The notes beneath the pieces were generated by a model, which did not search any database, was not told where the DNA came from, and was given only the letters and a program-made list of their open reading frames with translations. Of a stretch of 64,000 nucleotides of DNA, positions 1 to 9,126 are shown piece after piece. Source of the DNA: Actinomycetes bacterium (GTDB taxonomy: Bacteria > Actinomycetota > Acidimicrobiia > Acidimicrobiales > JAMCPL01). The DNA is taken from NCBI GenBank assembly GCA_021816935.1, contig JAKAWR010000007.1, positions 1-64,000 of the forward strand, read 5' to 3'. Made by a program: the position numbers and the translations under genes. How positions within the stretch are numbered: position 1 is the stretch's first letter; each line of letters starts with the position of its first letter.

Positions 1-88
1 CGTTAAGCCGAGGAATCACATCGGCAAAGCTACGCGACATGGCCAAATCATGATTCTTCGGCTTATTACAAACCTCGGCATAATCGGA

Positions 89-110
89 ATTAAACCGAAT
101 TCGGTTTAAT
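89..110. repeat. 22-bp perfect palindrome at the edge of the IS3 fragment
   Basis: ATTAAACCGAA is followed directly by its reverse complement, giving an AT-rich perfect palindrome in otherwise GC-rich DNA. It sits exactly where recognisable IS3 transposase coding sequence begins (Phe-Asn before the TDRGSQ motif), so it may be an insertion scar, the end of another element, or an operator. Its function is unknown. Confidence 0.6.
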
Positions 111-410
111 ACCGACCGCGGCAGCCAGTTCAGCGACCACAAGGTCAAGGAGTTCTGTACGACATCCAAGATCATTCGCTCGATGGGCACCACGGGATCG
201 TGCTTCGACCACGCCAGTGCCGAGAGCTTCTGGTCGATCTTCAAGCACGAATACTTCTACCGACACGCCTTCGCCACCATCGACGAGTTGCGCTCCGGCA
301 TCGAGGACTACCTCGCCTTCTACAACCACCAGCGCCGCTGCGCGAAGGCTGGTGGCGTCAGTCCCATCCGTTACGAGTTATCGTTGGCTCAAGGCCAACA
401 AGCCGCATAA
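105..410 (+). pseudogene. IS3-family transposase (OrfB/integrase core), 3' fragment
   Basis: The open frame reads TDRGSQF (the second Asp of the DDE integrase core, around 111-131) and then a segment with [14 protein letters not shown] (the catalytic Glu helix) and an HQRR-type C-terminus ending at 408-410. The first catalytic Asp and the whole N-terminal half are missing; in-frame stops and the palindrome at 89-110 lie upstream. This is therefore the tail of a truncated IS3-type element. An ATG at 183 could start a 75-residue peptide, but no independent function is suggested. Confidence 0.8.
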
Positions 411-440
411 ACCGTGTCTACTTTCTCTGGGGAACCTCAG
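411..440 (+). repeat. Probable right terminal repeat of the IS3-type fragment
   Basis: Directly after the IS3 frame stops comes GTGTCTACTTTCTCTGGGGA, which resembles the outer end of many IS3-family elements. It runs into the stop codon of the neighbouring IS30-type gene, so the two elements abut and one has cut the other. The partner left end is absent, so this is inferred from general resemblance only. Confidence 0.4.
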
Positions 441-1319
441 TCCTCTTGGTGGTAGATGGAGAGGTCGGTGCCCTTCGGCAGCCATCGACGCGCGAGGCCA
501 TTGAATGTCTCGTTGGTTCCGCGCTGGAAGGGGTGGTGCGGCTCGGCAAAGTAGACATCGATCTCGCTCAGCTCTTCGAGGTCGCGCCACAGTGCCATCT
601 CGCGTCCCTGATCCCAGGTGAGCGTCCTGGCCAGCTCGGGTGGGACGCGGTCGAAGAGCTCGAATGCCAGGCGAGTGCAGACTCGCCGTCATGGCCTTCG
701 ACGAGGTCGCCGAGGAGGTTGGACCTCGTCACTGCTCGGGCGAGCGCAACGACTGGGCAGGCGCCTCTTGGCTGACGATGAGGTCCCCCTCCCAATGGCC
801 CACCAACCTGTCCCGCTCGATCGAGCGGGGCCTCTTGGTGATGAGGGTGAACTTCCCCACCTGCCTGGCCTTTTTCGGTGCCTCACCCTTGCGGCGTCGC
901 TTGCGGATCCGCCTCCTGCGGTGCAGGTACACGTGCAGGCCGGCGCGAAGTCCCCGGCGGCCTTGTGCGTAGATCCCCGCGTAGATCGTCTCGGTCGACA
1001 CCGCCGTATCCAGGTAGTCGGCAAGGCTGTGTGCGATCGCGGCCGGCGAGTCCTTCGCCTCCAGGCGCTCCTCTACGTAGGCAGCGAGCAGGGGGTCGGC
1101 CTCGAACACGGTCTGCCTCGGTCGTCTGGACTTCTCGGACGCCAGCCTGTGCGCACTCGAGGCACGGTAGAACTTGCGCCCACCGTTGCGCTTCACCTCG
1201 CGGCTGATCGTCGAGGTCGGAAGCCTCCGCCTGCGGGCGATCAGACAGAACCCCTCGCCACGCTCGATTCCCGCCCGGATCTCCTCACGCTCGTCCATCG
1301 CCAACCTCGCGCCTGGCAT
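438..1319 (-). pseudogene. IS30-family transposase with two frameshifts
   Basis: Reading leftwards from ATG at 1319, the protein has the IS30 N-terminal HTH (DEREEIRAGIERGEGF, then STISREVKRNGG) and GHWEGDLIVS, which carries the first catalytic Asp. The frame then shifts twice. A middle piece (DLVEGHDGESALA) is in a second frame. The C-terminal half, with TWDQGREMA (second Asp) and PFQRGTNETFNG (catalytic Glu), is in a third, ending at 438-440. Together the three frames rebuild a near full-length DDE transposase, so the gene is broken. DNA around 1340-1361 (TTGCAACGACCGGTGGAATT) resembles IS30-type ends of actinobacteria, but no matching left end remains because the IS3 fragment abuts it. Confidence 0.85.
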
Positions 1320-1444
1320 ACTGGTACCTCCACTGGTCCGTTGCAACGACCGGTGGAATTCGCCATCCTTTGTCATATCGGAGGTTCGTTTGCAGTACAT
1401 ACCTCCAACGTCAGACGTCATAGTGCCTAATTAGTTGCTGATAG

Positions 1445-1918
1445 TTAGTCGGAACGTGAAGGATATCCTATGTCAGCTGAACGCTTGCGGGGATGGTCCC
1501 AAGGGGTCCTTATTTCGACGTAGCGTTGCCTGAAAGCCTGGTATACAGTGGAGGCGTTGACTCCCAGTTGCCGGCCGACATCCGCTAGCGATAAGCCGGT
1601 GGCGTAGAGGGTCAATGCTGTCTCCACCTGTTGTTCGGTCAAGGGTTGAAGGCGCATTTGCACACCGGCTCCCTTGAGTCGCTGGGAGATGATGGTCCGA
1701 TGAACGCCAAACTCCACGGCCAACTCGTACACCGTGGCACCGGACTTGTAGTGCTCGACCAGGCGGGCCATCTCGGTGTCGTTGAGCCACTTAGCCCTGT
1801 TGGGTACCCATCTGGACCGCCCATGGGGTGGTTTGCAGAGGTTCAACCGCCTATATGCGACGATTGCCCTACTCAGAAGGGATAAGGACGAGTTCGACAG
1901 CGATCTCACGAGGACCAC
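1445..1918 (-). CDS. Helix-turn-helix protein of resolvase/transposase type
   Basis: A 157-residue protein with two consecutive HTH-like segments: one around residues 50-80 (EMARLVEHYKSGATVYELAV) and one around 95-125 (ALTLYATGLSLADVGRQLGV, then STVYQAF). The pattern matches the DNA-binding tails of serine resolvases and IS helper proteins, but no catalytic recombinase domain is present. It lies among IS remnants and is probably an orphan piece of a mobile element rather than a chromosomal regulator. The start is uncertain; the region before about residue 40 is not conserved-looking. Confidence 0.55.
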   Translation of the reverse strand: MVLVRSLSNSSLSLLSRAIVAYRRLNLCKPPHGRSRWVPNRAKWLNDTEMARLVEHYKSGATVYELAVEFGVHRTIISQRLKGAGVQMRLQPLTEQQVETALTLYATGLSLADVGRQLGVNASTVYQAFRQRYVEIRTPWDHPRKRSADIGYPSRSD

Positions 1919-2187
1919 GACGACACACCCGCGCGTCGACGCTGACCAGGCTAAATCGGTAGTGGCCGAGACTCTCGGGCTACGTGCACTCTGACCGAAA
2001 CGGCGAGCGTCATGCCCGGGCTACAGCCCTGGGGCTAAGCGAGCTCGCCGAAACGGTCTGCCGGTGTGTCGCACCGTACAATGGGCTTGCCGCGGCGGGT
2101 AACCCGATGTCGCTGCTTGCAAGTGCCTCCTCGATCAGCTCCGGAAGACGCGTCTTGGTTCTGATGAGCTCAAGATAGCTTGGTTGC
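1919..2187. other. Intergenic region, no convincing gene
   Basis: No supported gene is seen here. On the minus strand a short open stretch (around 2050-2170) reads like a degraded protein (RTKTRLPELIEEALASSD) without start or family match. It could be further transposon debris. Confidence 0.3.
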
Positions 2188-2245
2188 GGACCAAGTCCAT
2201 ATCACCTGCCGTCGAGGGACCAAGTTCATATCACCTGCCGTCGAG
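2188..2245. repeat. 29-bp tandem duplication at the 3' end of the membrane-protein gene
   Basis: Two adjacent 29-bp copies (2188-2216 and 2217-2245) begin GGACCAAGT and differ at one base. The second copy contains the last codons and the TGA (2231-2233) of the leftward membrane-protein gene, so the duplication copied the gene's end and its 3' flank. Confidence 0.85.
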
Positions 2246-4576
2246 CGAAGAGGTGCCGCGGTGTTCCCGGAGTAGGACTATCGCCAGGCCGCTTGCGAGA
2301 AGCAGGAACGCCACCACGGCGAATATGGCAAAGAGCGGCAGGGCATGGGCAAGCTGCACCATCGCGAGCACGATCGACACGCCGACGGCAGCGGCTCCGG
2401 CAGCCTGGCCGGGACGGTGGCGAAGCGATATCCCGAGCATGCTCCAGAGGATCCCCTCCACAAGCAGGACAGCGGTATCGCCGGGGGCGCCACGGTGGGC
2501 CGCGAGGAGTTGCAGTGTGGCAGTCAGGCTAGTGGCTGCCATCAGGGCGGCTCCGGCAGTGGCGACCTGTACGCCGGCCGCGCTGCCGCTCGCCCGCGCC
2601 CGGGTGCGGGCCATTAGCAGCCCGGCTGCAATGAGGCCGGCACTTGGCGATATCGCGTAGAGCTGTGGATTGCCGGCGCCGGCCGCCCTCGCAATCCAGA
2701 TGCCTTCGAGCAAGAGCACAGGGACTCCCCAGTGGGCGAAGGACGTACGGCCGCTGCGCCAGGAGACGGCAAAGAGCATTGTTGCGCACGATGCCGTTGC
2801 CACGGCGCCTGCAACGATCATTCCCCAGGGGACGTGTCCGCCCGCCCCCGCACCCCCTCCGGCACCGGTGGTGAACGCAGCACGAAGGGCAAACAGCGCC
2901 GTGGCGGCGCTGCCGGCTAGGCCGATCGCAACGTGGGTCTCTGTGACGGAGCTTGCGTCGTCGCCGCTCTTGCCGGACAGGCGAGCCGGCCAGGGCACAA
3001 AGAGCAGCCAGGAGAGCGCGGTTACAACTAGGGCTTGGCTGCTTGCCGCAAGCCCGACCGCATGGGACAGGGTGAGCGATGCGCAGAGCGAGAGAGCCGT
3101 CGCAAGAAGGAGCACGGGGTTCAACCGGAGTACGGCGGCACAGGCGTAGGTAGCCGCTGCGTAGACGAGCAGCACTATCCCGACGCTGTTCAGGTCACCT
3201 GCTGCGGCGAGACCCCATACGCAGGCGGTGGCTATCGCCGATGCAACCGCCGCCGCGGGAACGAACGGTATGACCGCCCTGCTCCCGGGCTGATGTACGA
3301 GCCTGCCTCTTCCCGCTTGTTTCTGGGCAAACGGGAGTGCTGCCGCGAGGAGCAGCACCGCCACGGGGCTGAGCCATGCCCAGAACGCAGCTCCGAGGAC
3401 GGCCCCACCCGGGTGGATGGCTTCGATGGCGGCTGCAACCGTCCAGGCCCATGCACCGGCAAACGAGATCGCCGGGACCGTGAACCAGATCCGTGACCGG
3501 ACTCCGGCGTAGAAGCGGAACGCGCACACTGCCCCGGCGATTGTGACGGCTGCCGCCGTTACCGCCGGGTGGCTGCTTGGCAGGAAGGCCATCAACGCGA
3601 GAACGGAGACACCGACGTCGAAAAACTCGCGGACCCCCCGCTCCATGCCGACGGCCAAGGTGACCACGATTGCAAAGGCGCCTGCGCCAAAGGCGATGAC
3701 CATCGGAGAGCGCGCCGCCGCCAGCGGGAACGCAGCGTTGAGGAACAGGGCCGATGCAAGCCCGGTCAAGGCGGGGATCCAGGCGAGCGACAGCGAGCGG
3801 GTGGCAACGGCGTGGGCCACGTACGCGACTGTGACCACGGCGAGGGCGGCACCTGCTGCGAGGGCGTTGACCGGAACGGGGTAGGCCGTCCCCGGAAAGA
3901 GAGCGGATAGGCTCCGAAGGGTGGCGGCGAACGGCCAGAGGATGGCGATCGGCGCGATGGCGTGGAGTATGACGCCGGCAGGTCTTGCGACCCCTTCGAG
4001 ATGCCTGGACCATCTGGGAGCGGAGGCGAACACGAGCGCTACGAGCGCAAGCCCGGATCCCGAGTATCCGCCGGCATCGACCGCAGACATTGACGCCCCG
4101 GCCGCGATTGTAAGCGCGACTGTGGCGAGTGTGCCGTAAACGACGGATCGCAGCGAGATGGAGAGGAGGGTGTAGACGCCGGCACAGAGGGCCGCCGCCA
4201 GGGCTACGGCGCTCTCCGGGGTGATGCCCGATGAGCGAAAGGAGAGGAACGCGTAGGAGGCAAGCATCGTGAGCGGGAGCATCAGGGCGGCTAGCGCTAC
4301 GTAGGTCTTGCCGACCAGGCGCAGGCGTGACGAGCGCAGCATTCGCCATCCGGCTACGCCGAAGGCAGCGTTCAGGAGCGCAACGGCGCCGAAGCGGAGC
4401 CCGCCAACGGAGCCGTGCGTACCGTAGATCTCGAAGAGGAGCGTAGCTACGAGGAGCAGGAGTGCACCCGTATACGAGGCCGCGAGCACTGTTGCGTTGG
4501 TAAAAAGCTCCCGTGGAGAGAACCCGGCAACCGGCTCTCCGGAGCTGTCCGTGGGAGGTCCTGGGGTATAGGTCAT
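2231..4576 (-). CDS. Large polytopic membrane protein, unknown function
   Basis: A 781-residue, Ala/Leu/Val-rich protein that is almost entirely hydrophobic segments, probably more than 20 transmembrane helices. There is a short polar N-terminus (about 25 residues) and a short charged tail. No catalytic or transport motif is recognised. The architecture resembles actinobacterial multi-TM proteins of the SCO7613 C-terminal type, but this is a shape-based guess. It lies about 100 bp downstream of a NarL-type regulator on the same strand, so it may be co-transcribed with that two-component system. The stop codon falls in a 29-bp tandem repeat. Confidence 0.8.
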   Translation of the reverse strand: MTYTPGPPTDSSGEPVAGFSPRELFTNATVLAASYTGALLLLVATLLFEIYGTHGSVGGLRFGAVALLNAAFGVAGWRMLRSSRLRLVGKTYVALAALMLPLTMLASYAFLSFRSSGITPESAVALAAALCAGVYTLLSISLRSVVYGTLATVALTIAAGASMSAVDAGGYSGSGLALVALVFASAPRWSRHLEGVARPAGVILHAIAPIAILWPFAATLRSLSALFPGTAYPVPVNALAAGAALAVVTVAYVAHAVATRSLSLAWIPALTGLASALFLNAAFPLAAARSPMVIAFGAGAFAIVVTLAVGMERGVREFFDVGVSVLALMAFLPSSHPAVTAAAVTIAGAVCAFRFYAGVRSRIWFTVPAISFAGAWAWTVAAAIEAIHPGGAVLGAAFWAWLSPVAVLLLAAALPFAQKQAGRGRLVHQPGSRAVIPFVPAAAVASAIATACVWGLAAAGDLNSVGIVLLVYAAATYACAAVLRLNPVLLLATALSLCASLTLSHAVGLAASSQALVVTALSWLLFVPWPARLSGKSGDDASSVTETHVAIGLAGSAATALFALRAAFTTGAGGGAGAGGHVPWGMIVAGAVATASCATMLFAVSWRSGRTSFAHWGVPVLLLEGIWIARAAGAGNPQLYAISPSAGLIAAGLLMARTRARASGSAAGVQVATAGAALMAATSLTATLQLLAAHRGAPGDTAVLLVEGILWSMLGISLRHRPGQAAGAAAVGVSIVLAMVQLAHALPLFAIFAVVAFLLLASGLAIVLLREHRGTSSLDGR

Positions 4577-4673
4577 GTGGACATCGTGCGCTACGCGAGG
4601 TCAATGCGGAATCCGGTTTTTCCCTCATTTACGGGTGGGCACACCCCAGGGCGCCGCCCCCGCCTCGCCCCGG

Positions 4674-5321
4674 TCAGTCGATGCCGTGGTCGACGGCGAA
4701 GCGGATGAGCTCGTGCTTCCGGTTGAGGTGAAGCTTACCGAGAATGTTCCGGACGTGGTTCTCCACGGTTTTCTCGGCGATGTACAGCTCCCCGGCGATC
4801 TCCTTGTAGGTGTGGCCGCGGGCAACCAACTGGAGCACCTCGCGCTCCCTATCGGACAGTGGCTGGACGGGACCCGACGCCTTCGCAAGCCGGCGGAACT
4901 CGCCGAGCACCAGAGCGGCAAGAGCCGGCGAGAATACCGGTTCACCTCCGGCCGCGCTCCGTAGCGCACGGCGCAGTTCTTCGGGGGGCGTTGACTTGAC
5001 GAGGTAACCGACGGCACCGGCCGAGACGGCATCGAGGACATCGCGCTCGGCCTCGGACACTGTCAGCATGACTATTCGGGTGGCCTCAGCGCAGGTAGAC
5101 ACCACCTTTAGCCCCCCGCCCGGCATGTTGAGGTCGCAGACCAGGAGATCAGGAGACGTCTCCCGTACCGCCTCGATCGTCTCGTCGGCAGTACCCGCCT
5201 CGGCGACTACATGGAATCCCTCGCCGAGGTCGGAGCGGACGCCGCTCCGCCAGATCGGGTGATCATCTGCTAGCACCACGCGGATGGGCCGAAGCGAGCC
5301 TCGGGCGTGCGATCCGGTCAT
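4674..5321 (-). CDS. NarL/FixJ-type response regulator (system 1)
   Basis: A 215-residue protein with a receiver domain (about 12-125) and a LuxR-type HTH (about 150-213). The receiver shows the acidic pair in VVLADDHP, the phospho-acceptor Asp in LLVCDLNMPGGG and the Lys in YLVKSTP. The HTH has the LSDREREVLQLVARGHTYKEI signature and KTVENHVRNILGKL recognition helix. Its start overlaps the upstream histidine kinase stop by 4 bp (ATGA), the usual sign of translational coupling, so the kinase at 5318-6589 is its likely partner. Target genes are unknown; the downstream membrane protein is a candidate. Confidence 0.93.
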   Translation of the reverse strand: MTGSHARGSLRPIRVVLADDHPIWRSGVRSDLGEGFHVVAEAGTADETIEAVRETSPDLLVCDLNMPGGGLKVVSTCAEATRIVMLTVSEAERDVLDAVSAGAVGYLVKSTPPEELRRALRSAAGGEPVFSPALAALVLGEFRRLAKASGPVQPLSDREREVLQLVARGHTYKEIAGELYIAEKTVENHVRNILGKLHLNRKHELIRFAVDHGID

Positions 5322-6589
5322 CGCGGTCCATCCTTGTCCGGATCGTTCTGCTGTTCAACCCCGCCCGCCTCGTCCGGCCCGCGCTCACGTTGCAACCGCA
5401 GACCGGAAGATCGCCTTCCGTCGGCGCCTCGCGGGATCATCAACCTGACTTCGGTCCCGCGTCCCGGCTCGCTTGATACCTCTACGCTCCCGCCGACCTC
5501 CCGTATGCGCGAGCGGATCGAGCGTGACATCCCCACGCCTTCGGCAACCGCCTCCGGGTGGAAACCCGAGCCGTCATCCTTGACCGAGCAGAAGATCCCG
5601 CCTTCGGCGTCCGGTTCGACGAAGATCGTCACCCGCCGTGCGGAGCCGTGTTTTCCTGCGTTGGTGAGGGCTTCGCCGACCGCTCCCCCGACGGCGTCGA
5701 TGACGTCGGAGCCGAGATCGGGGACGTCGTGCGCCACGAGTACGTCAACGCGGCCTCCGAACCTCGCTTCGTAACGGCGGGCGCCCGACCGCAGATCGAG
5801 CTCGAGGCTGCGCCGGCGCCATCCGGCCCATGCTCCCTCCTGCCTGGATCCGCGCTCCTGATCCCTCCCCAGGAGCCGGCGCTCGCGTTCTGCCGGCCCG
5901 AACAGGAAGTCCCGGAGTTCGTGCTCCTGCTCCCGGGCGAGATGGGCGAGCTCGGAGCCTGGGTTGCCGCGCTGGATCAACGCCAGGGTCTGGAGCACGC
6001 CGTCGTGGAGAGTGCGCGCGACCTCTTCCCTGGCGCGGGCTGAGGAAATCTCCTGGGCAGCCGATCGGAGGAGCGAGGCGACGCGGCCGATGACACCGCC
6101 TGCGATGGCATAAAGGACGGCGCTGCTTGCCAGCGAGATAATCTCGACGCCCGTAAGGTGACCGGGCCGGATCCCGTTGGCAAAGATCGCTCCGGCGCGT
6201 GCCATGCCGATGCCGAGTCCCGCTGCCACCCCTGCAACCCAGCTACCTGCCACGCCGGTTGTCAGGACACCTGCAATCGGCCAGGCGCCGCCCAGGGATT
6301 GGGAGGCTGGCGAAAAGGCGTGGCCCGTCCCGAACGCCCAGCCGTCCGACAGCGACACGGTGAAGCCGATTACGAGCTCCACCGCGACTACCACCGGCGA
6401 CAGCAGGACGAGTGGATCGAAGCGTAGGCGCACGGTGGCATGAACCGTGATTGCGAGAGCGGCGACGACCATCAAGATTGCCAACCAGGGTCTCGCCAGC
6501 TCTCCGCGGTCAGTGAGTAGTATTCCCACTACGAGGGTCCAGGCGAGCCAGCGCAGCAGGGCGATCCCCTGCAGGATACCTCGTTCCAC
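5318..6589 (-). CDS. Membrane sensor histidine kinase, NarL-partner type (system 1)
   Basis: A 423-residue kinase starting with GTG. About five or six hydrophobic segments fill residues 1-180 and form the sensor. They are followed by a HisKA_3-type phospho-acceptor helix (REEVARTLHDGVLQTLALIQ, His near residue 195) and an HATPase domain with an N-box (EALTNAGKHG) and G-boxes (VKDDGSGFHP, GRGTEVRL). It overlaps the regulator at 4674-5321 by 4 bp and should phosphorylate it. No extracytoplasmic ligand domain is evident, so the signal is probably sensed in or near the membrane. The last 30 residues after GRGTEVRLMIPRG are a polar tail. Confidence 0.93.
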   Translation of the reverse strand: MERGILQGIALLRWLAWTLVVGILLTDRGELARPWLAILMVVAALAITVHATVRLRFDPLVLLSPVVVAVELVIGFTVSLSDGWAFGTGHAFSPASQSLGGAWPIAGVLTTGVAGSWVAGVAAGLGIGMARAGAIFANGIRPGHLTGVEIISLASSAVLYAIAGGVIGRVASLLRSAAQEISSARAREEVARTLHDGVLQTLALIQRGNPGSELAHLAREQEHELRDFLFGPAERERRLLGRDQERGSRQEGAWAGWRRRSLELDLRSGARRYEARFGGRVDVLVAHDVPDLGSDVIDAVGGAVGEALTNAGKHGSARRVTIFVEPDAEGGIFCSVKDDGSGFHPEAVAEGVGMSRSIRSRIREVGGSVEVSSEPGRGTEVRLMIPRGADGRRSSGLRLQRERGPDEAGGVEQQNDPDKDGPR

Positions 6590-6763
6590 GAACTAACCAG
6601 CTGTCCTGCGGATCGGCGGTTCAGCGGGTGCGGGCGATTGTTGCGACACCGTCAGCCATGCTACGCCAGCGGAGGGCGGTGGGCATGGTTACCGGGTGGG
6701 GGACTGCATCCACGATACGCGGACCGGACGCGGCTAAACCCGCACCGCTCGGTTGGGCACGGT

Positions 6764-8230
6764 TCAACTAAGCGGGATCGTAGCTTCGATGAGCGTTCCC
6801 CGTCCGGGTGCCGAGTCTACACTGACCCTGCCACCGAGCAGGCGGGCCCGCTCACGCATTCCGACGAGACCGAGATGCTGCGAATGGAGGTCGTCGACAG
6901 CTTCGGGGACGAAGCCCTTGCCATCATCCGAGACAGATAGGGATACCTTCGATCCGTTCATCTTGACGCCGATTACCAGGCGATCCGCACCTGCATGGCG
7001 GATCGTATTGCGGACCGCCTCCTGGACGATCCGGAACGCGCACAGCTCAACCTCGGCAGGCAGCCGAGGGGCGTCACGTGCCATGTCGAGATCCACCCGT
7101 ACGTGATTGTCGCTCTCCACGTCGGCAGCCAGCGACGATAGGGCGGCAGCAAGGCCGAACTGGTCGAGGCTGGGCGGCCTTAGTGCCCTCGCAAGGTTCC
7201 GGAGCGTGCTTGCGGCGTCAAGGGCCTGCTCCCGAGTTTGGAGAAGTGATGCCCTGGCTTTGGAGGGCATTCTCGGAGCCTCGCTGATGCTTTCGAGTCG
7301 GCGTGCGAGGTGCAGGAACAGCTGCAGCGGCTCGTCGTGCAGCTCGCGAGCGAGGCGTCGCCACTGGTCTTCCTCGGCCTGGACCACGAGCTGGGCGTAT
7401 CGGGAGGCCCTTCGCTCCTGGCGCCTCTCGACCGTGATGTCCTCCAGGATGAGCTGGTATGCTTCATTGCCCGCCCCGCCCGCCCTGCCCGCCCCGCCGC
7501 CCCCACCTCCGGCGCCGGCGGGCAGAGCGGCGAGTCCGAGCCTGTAGTCGTGATCGTCCTGGAGGTGAAGCACGCGGCCATCGAGCTCCGACGGCGTGAA
7601 GGGAGTGGCGAGAAGCTCGCTGATTTCCCGGGAAATGGCGTCCGGCCCAAAGACCAGCTGGGCAGCCGGATTCAGGTTAGTTACGAGTCCCGCGCTGTCC
7701 AGCACGATGGTAGGCAACCGGTTGACGCCGAAAAGCTGGCGGTAGCGGGTCTCGGCGGCAAGGCGTTCGGAGGTGGCCTCCACGACCCGTTCGTGAACGA
7801 AGCGCTCTTTTTCGATGCGGTGGCCGACAAGGAAGGCGATGACCTCGATCAGCAGGATAACCATCAAGTCCGAGCTGAGGTGAACGGCGGTGATCGGAGT
7901 CGTGCCAAGGTCGATCGTCCAGAGGAGCGCAACCAGGGCTCCCGTGGCGGCGGAACCCGTCAACCCGAATTGCAGGGCCGCATAGGTCACCGGGATCACG
8001 AAAAGGGTAACCGGTGATCCGACAGGGAACCACATCTGCAGGTTCATGTTGCCGAAGATGATGTAGTGATCGAAAAGGATGTGGCACCCCGCGAGGAACA
8101 GCACCATCGCCTGGATGACCCAGAATCGCCTGTCGTGAACGGGGGGATGGAGCGCCCGCCTCATCATGGTGGCCAGCTCCTCCCGGGGCTGCAGCTGCGG
8201 CGTAGCAGGGGGATCCCGCTGTCCGGTCAT
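6764..8230 (-). CDS. PAS-containing membrane histidine kinase (system 2)
   Basis: A 488-residue kinase. Hydrophobic helices at about 35-130 are followed by a PAS-like domain (about 160-260), a phospho-acceptor helix (RRLARELHDEPLQLFLHLAR) and an HATPase domain (VQEAVRNTIRHAG, SDDGKGF, GRGTLIEATIPL). Between the PAS core and its last strand there is a Gly/Ala run (GAGGGGGGAGRAGGAG) not expected in the fold, an example of the low-complexity insertions seen throughout the window. It starts inside the stop of the upstream regulator gene (4-bp overlap), so the two form a cognate pair. Confidence 0.92.
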   Translation of the reverse strand: MTGQRDPPATPQLQPREELATMMRRALHPPVHDRRFWVIQAMVLFLAGCHILFDHYIIFGNMNLQMWFPVGSPVTLFVIPVTYAALQFGLTGSAATGALVALLWTIDLGTTPITAVHLSSDLMVILLIEVIAFLVGHRIEKERFVHERVVEATSERLAAETRYRQLFGVNRLPTIVLDSAGLVTNLNPAAQLVFGPDAISREISELLATPFTPSELDGRVLHLQDDHDYRLGLAALPAGAGGGGGGAGRAGGAGNEAYQLILEDITVERRQERRASRYAQLVVQAEEDQWRRLARELHDEPLQLFLHLARRLESISEAPRMPSKARASLLQTREQALDAASTLRNLARALRPPSLDQFGLAAALSSLAADVESDNHVRVDLDMARDAPRLPAEVELCAFRIVQEAVRNTIRHAGADRLVIGVKMNGSKVSLSVSDDGKGFVPEAVDDLHSQHLGLVGMRERARLLGGRVSVDSAPGRGTLIEATIPLS

Positions 8231-8979
8231 GTCGGGTCCGCGGAGTCCTGTTTGCGATCCTGGGTTGTGACGAGCTGGTTCTCGATGGCGTAGAGAACCG
8301 CCTCGGTCCTCGATGTCACACCCAGCTTCCCGAGAAGGTTCGAGACGTGGCTCTCAACGGTGCGCAGGCCCAGCCCGAGCTTCTGGGCTACCTGCTTGTT
8401 GGAGCTCCCCTTGGCAAGCAGGGCCAGCACCTCGCCCTCGCGAGGGGTGAGTGCTCCGCCGGGCGGTGTAGCCGGAGCACTTCTCCAGCGCCGGCCCAGC
8501 CGTTGCGAGATCGTACGATCGAGGACGAACACGCCATCCGCTACAGCCTGCACAGCGTCACGTAGCTCCCGTCCCGACGCGGTCTTGAGGAGGTAGCCGC
8601 TAACTCCTGCATCCAGCGCCTCCGTGACGTACGCATAATCGTCGTAGGCGCTGACGATGAGGACTCGCAGCTTAGGGAAGCGCTCAGCAAGAATGCGGGC
8701 CAACTCTATGCCGCTCATCTCGGGAAGTGTGACGTCCACTATCGCCACCTGGGGGTGGAACTGCCCTATCAGCGCTAGAGCCTGTTCGGCCGTGCCGGCC
8801 TCTCCGATGACACGCACCCCCGGGCTCCGGGCGAGAAGCTCGATCGTTCCCTCGCGGAAAAGGGCGTGATCGTCGACGATGAATACCGACACGGGCAGCC
8901 TTCCCTTGTCCTGCGAGTTCGGTGAGTGTCCCGTATCAGAGATGCCAGCCTCTCGCGGCCGTAGCGCTTGCTCGACCAT
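8227..8979 (-). CDS. NarL/FixJ-type response regulator (system 2)
   Basis: A 250-residue protein with a receiver (VFIVDDHALFREG, phospho-Asp in VAIVDVTLPEMSG, Lys in YLLKTAS) and a LuxR HTH (LTPREGEVLALLAKGSSNKQ, RTVESHVSNLLGKLGV). I chose ATG 8979 rather than an upstream start at 9051 because a TACAAT -10 box lies exactly 7 nt before it, the leaderless layout seen elsewhere in this window. The first 28 residues are a non-domain leader. It leads a regulator-kinase operon with the PAS kinase. Confidence 0.92.
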   Translation of the reverse strand: MVEQALRPREAGISDTGHSPNSQDKGRLPVSVFIVDDHALFREGTIELLARSPGVRVIGEAGTAEQALALIGQFHPQVAIVDVTLPEMSGIELARILAERFPKLRVLIVSAYDDYAYVTEALDAGVSGYLLKTASGRELRDAVQAVADGVFVLDRTISQRLGRRWRSAPATPPGGALTPREGEVLALLAKGSSNKQVAQKLGLGLRTVESHVSNLLGKLGVTSRTEAVLYAIENQLVTTQDRKQDSADPT

Positions 8980-8986
8980 CAGGGCT

Positions 8987-8992
8987 ATTGTA
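8987..8992 (-). promoter_or_regulatory. -10 box TACAAT for the system 2 regulator (leaderless)
   Basis: TACAAT ends 7 nt before ATG 8979 on the minus strand, so transcription would begin at or next to the start codon. No clear ribosome binding site precedes this ATG. Confidence 0.5.
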
Positions 8993-9126
8993 GCTCCGGG
9001 GCCGCCGGTCTTGAAGCGTGGATATGTGGGTTCCGGTCTCCGTGGTACCACGGGGTTGCTACGTAAGGGGGCTCTGCTCCGCGTGCGATTTCGGGCCTGT
9101 GGTCCGTGCCGCCCGATGGGTCCCGG

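Noticed and set aside
2231-4628. Alternative 477-codon frame inside the membrane-protein gene
   Set aside because: Arg/Pro/Cys-rich shadow of the hydrophobic protein.
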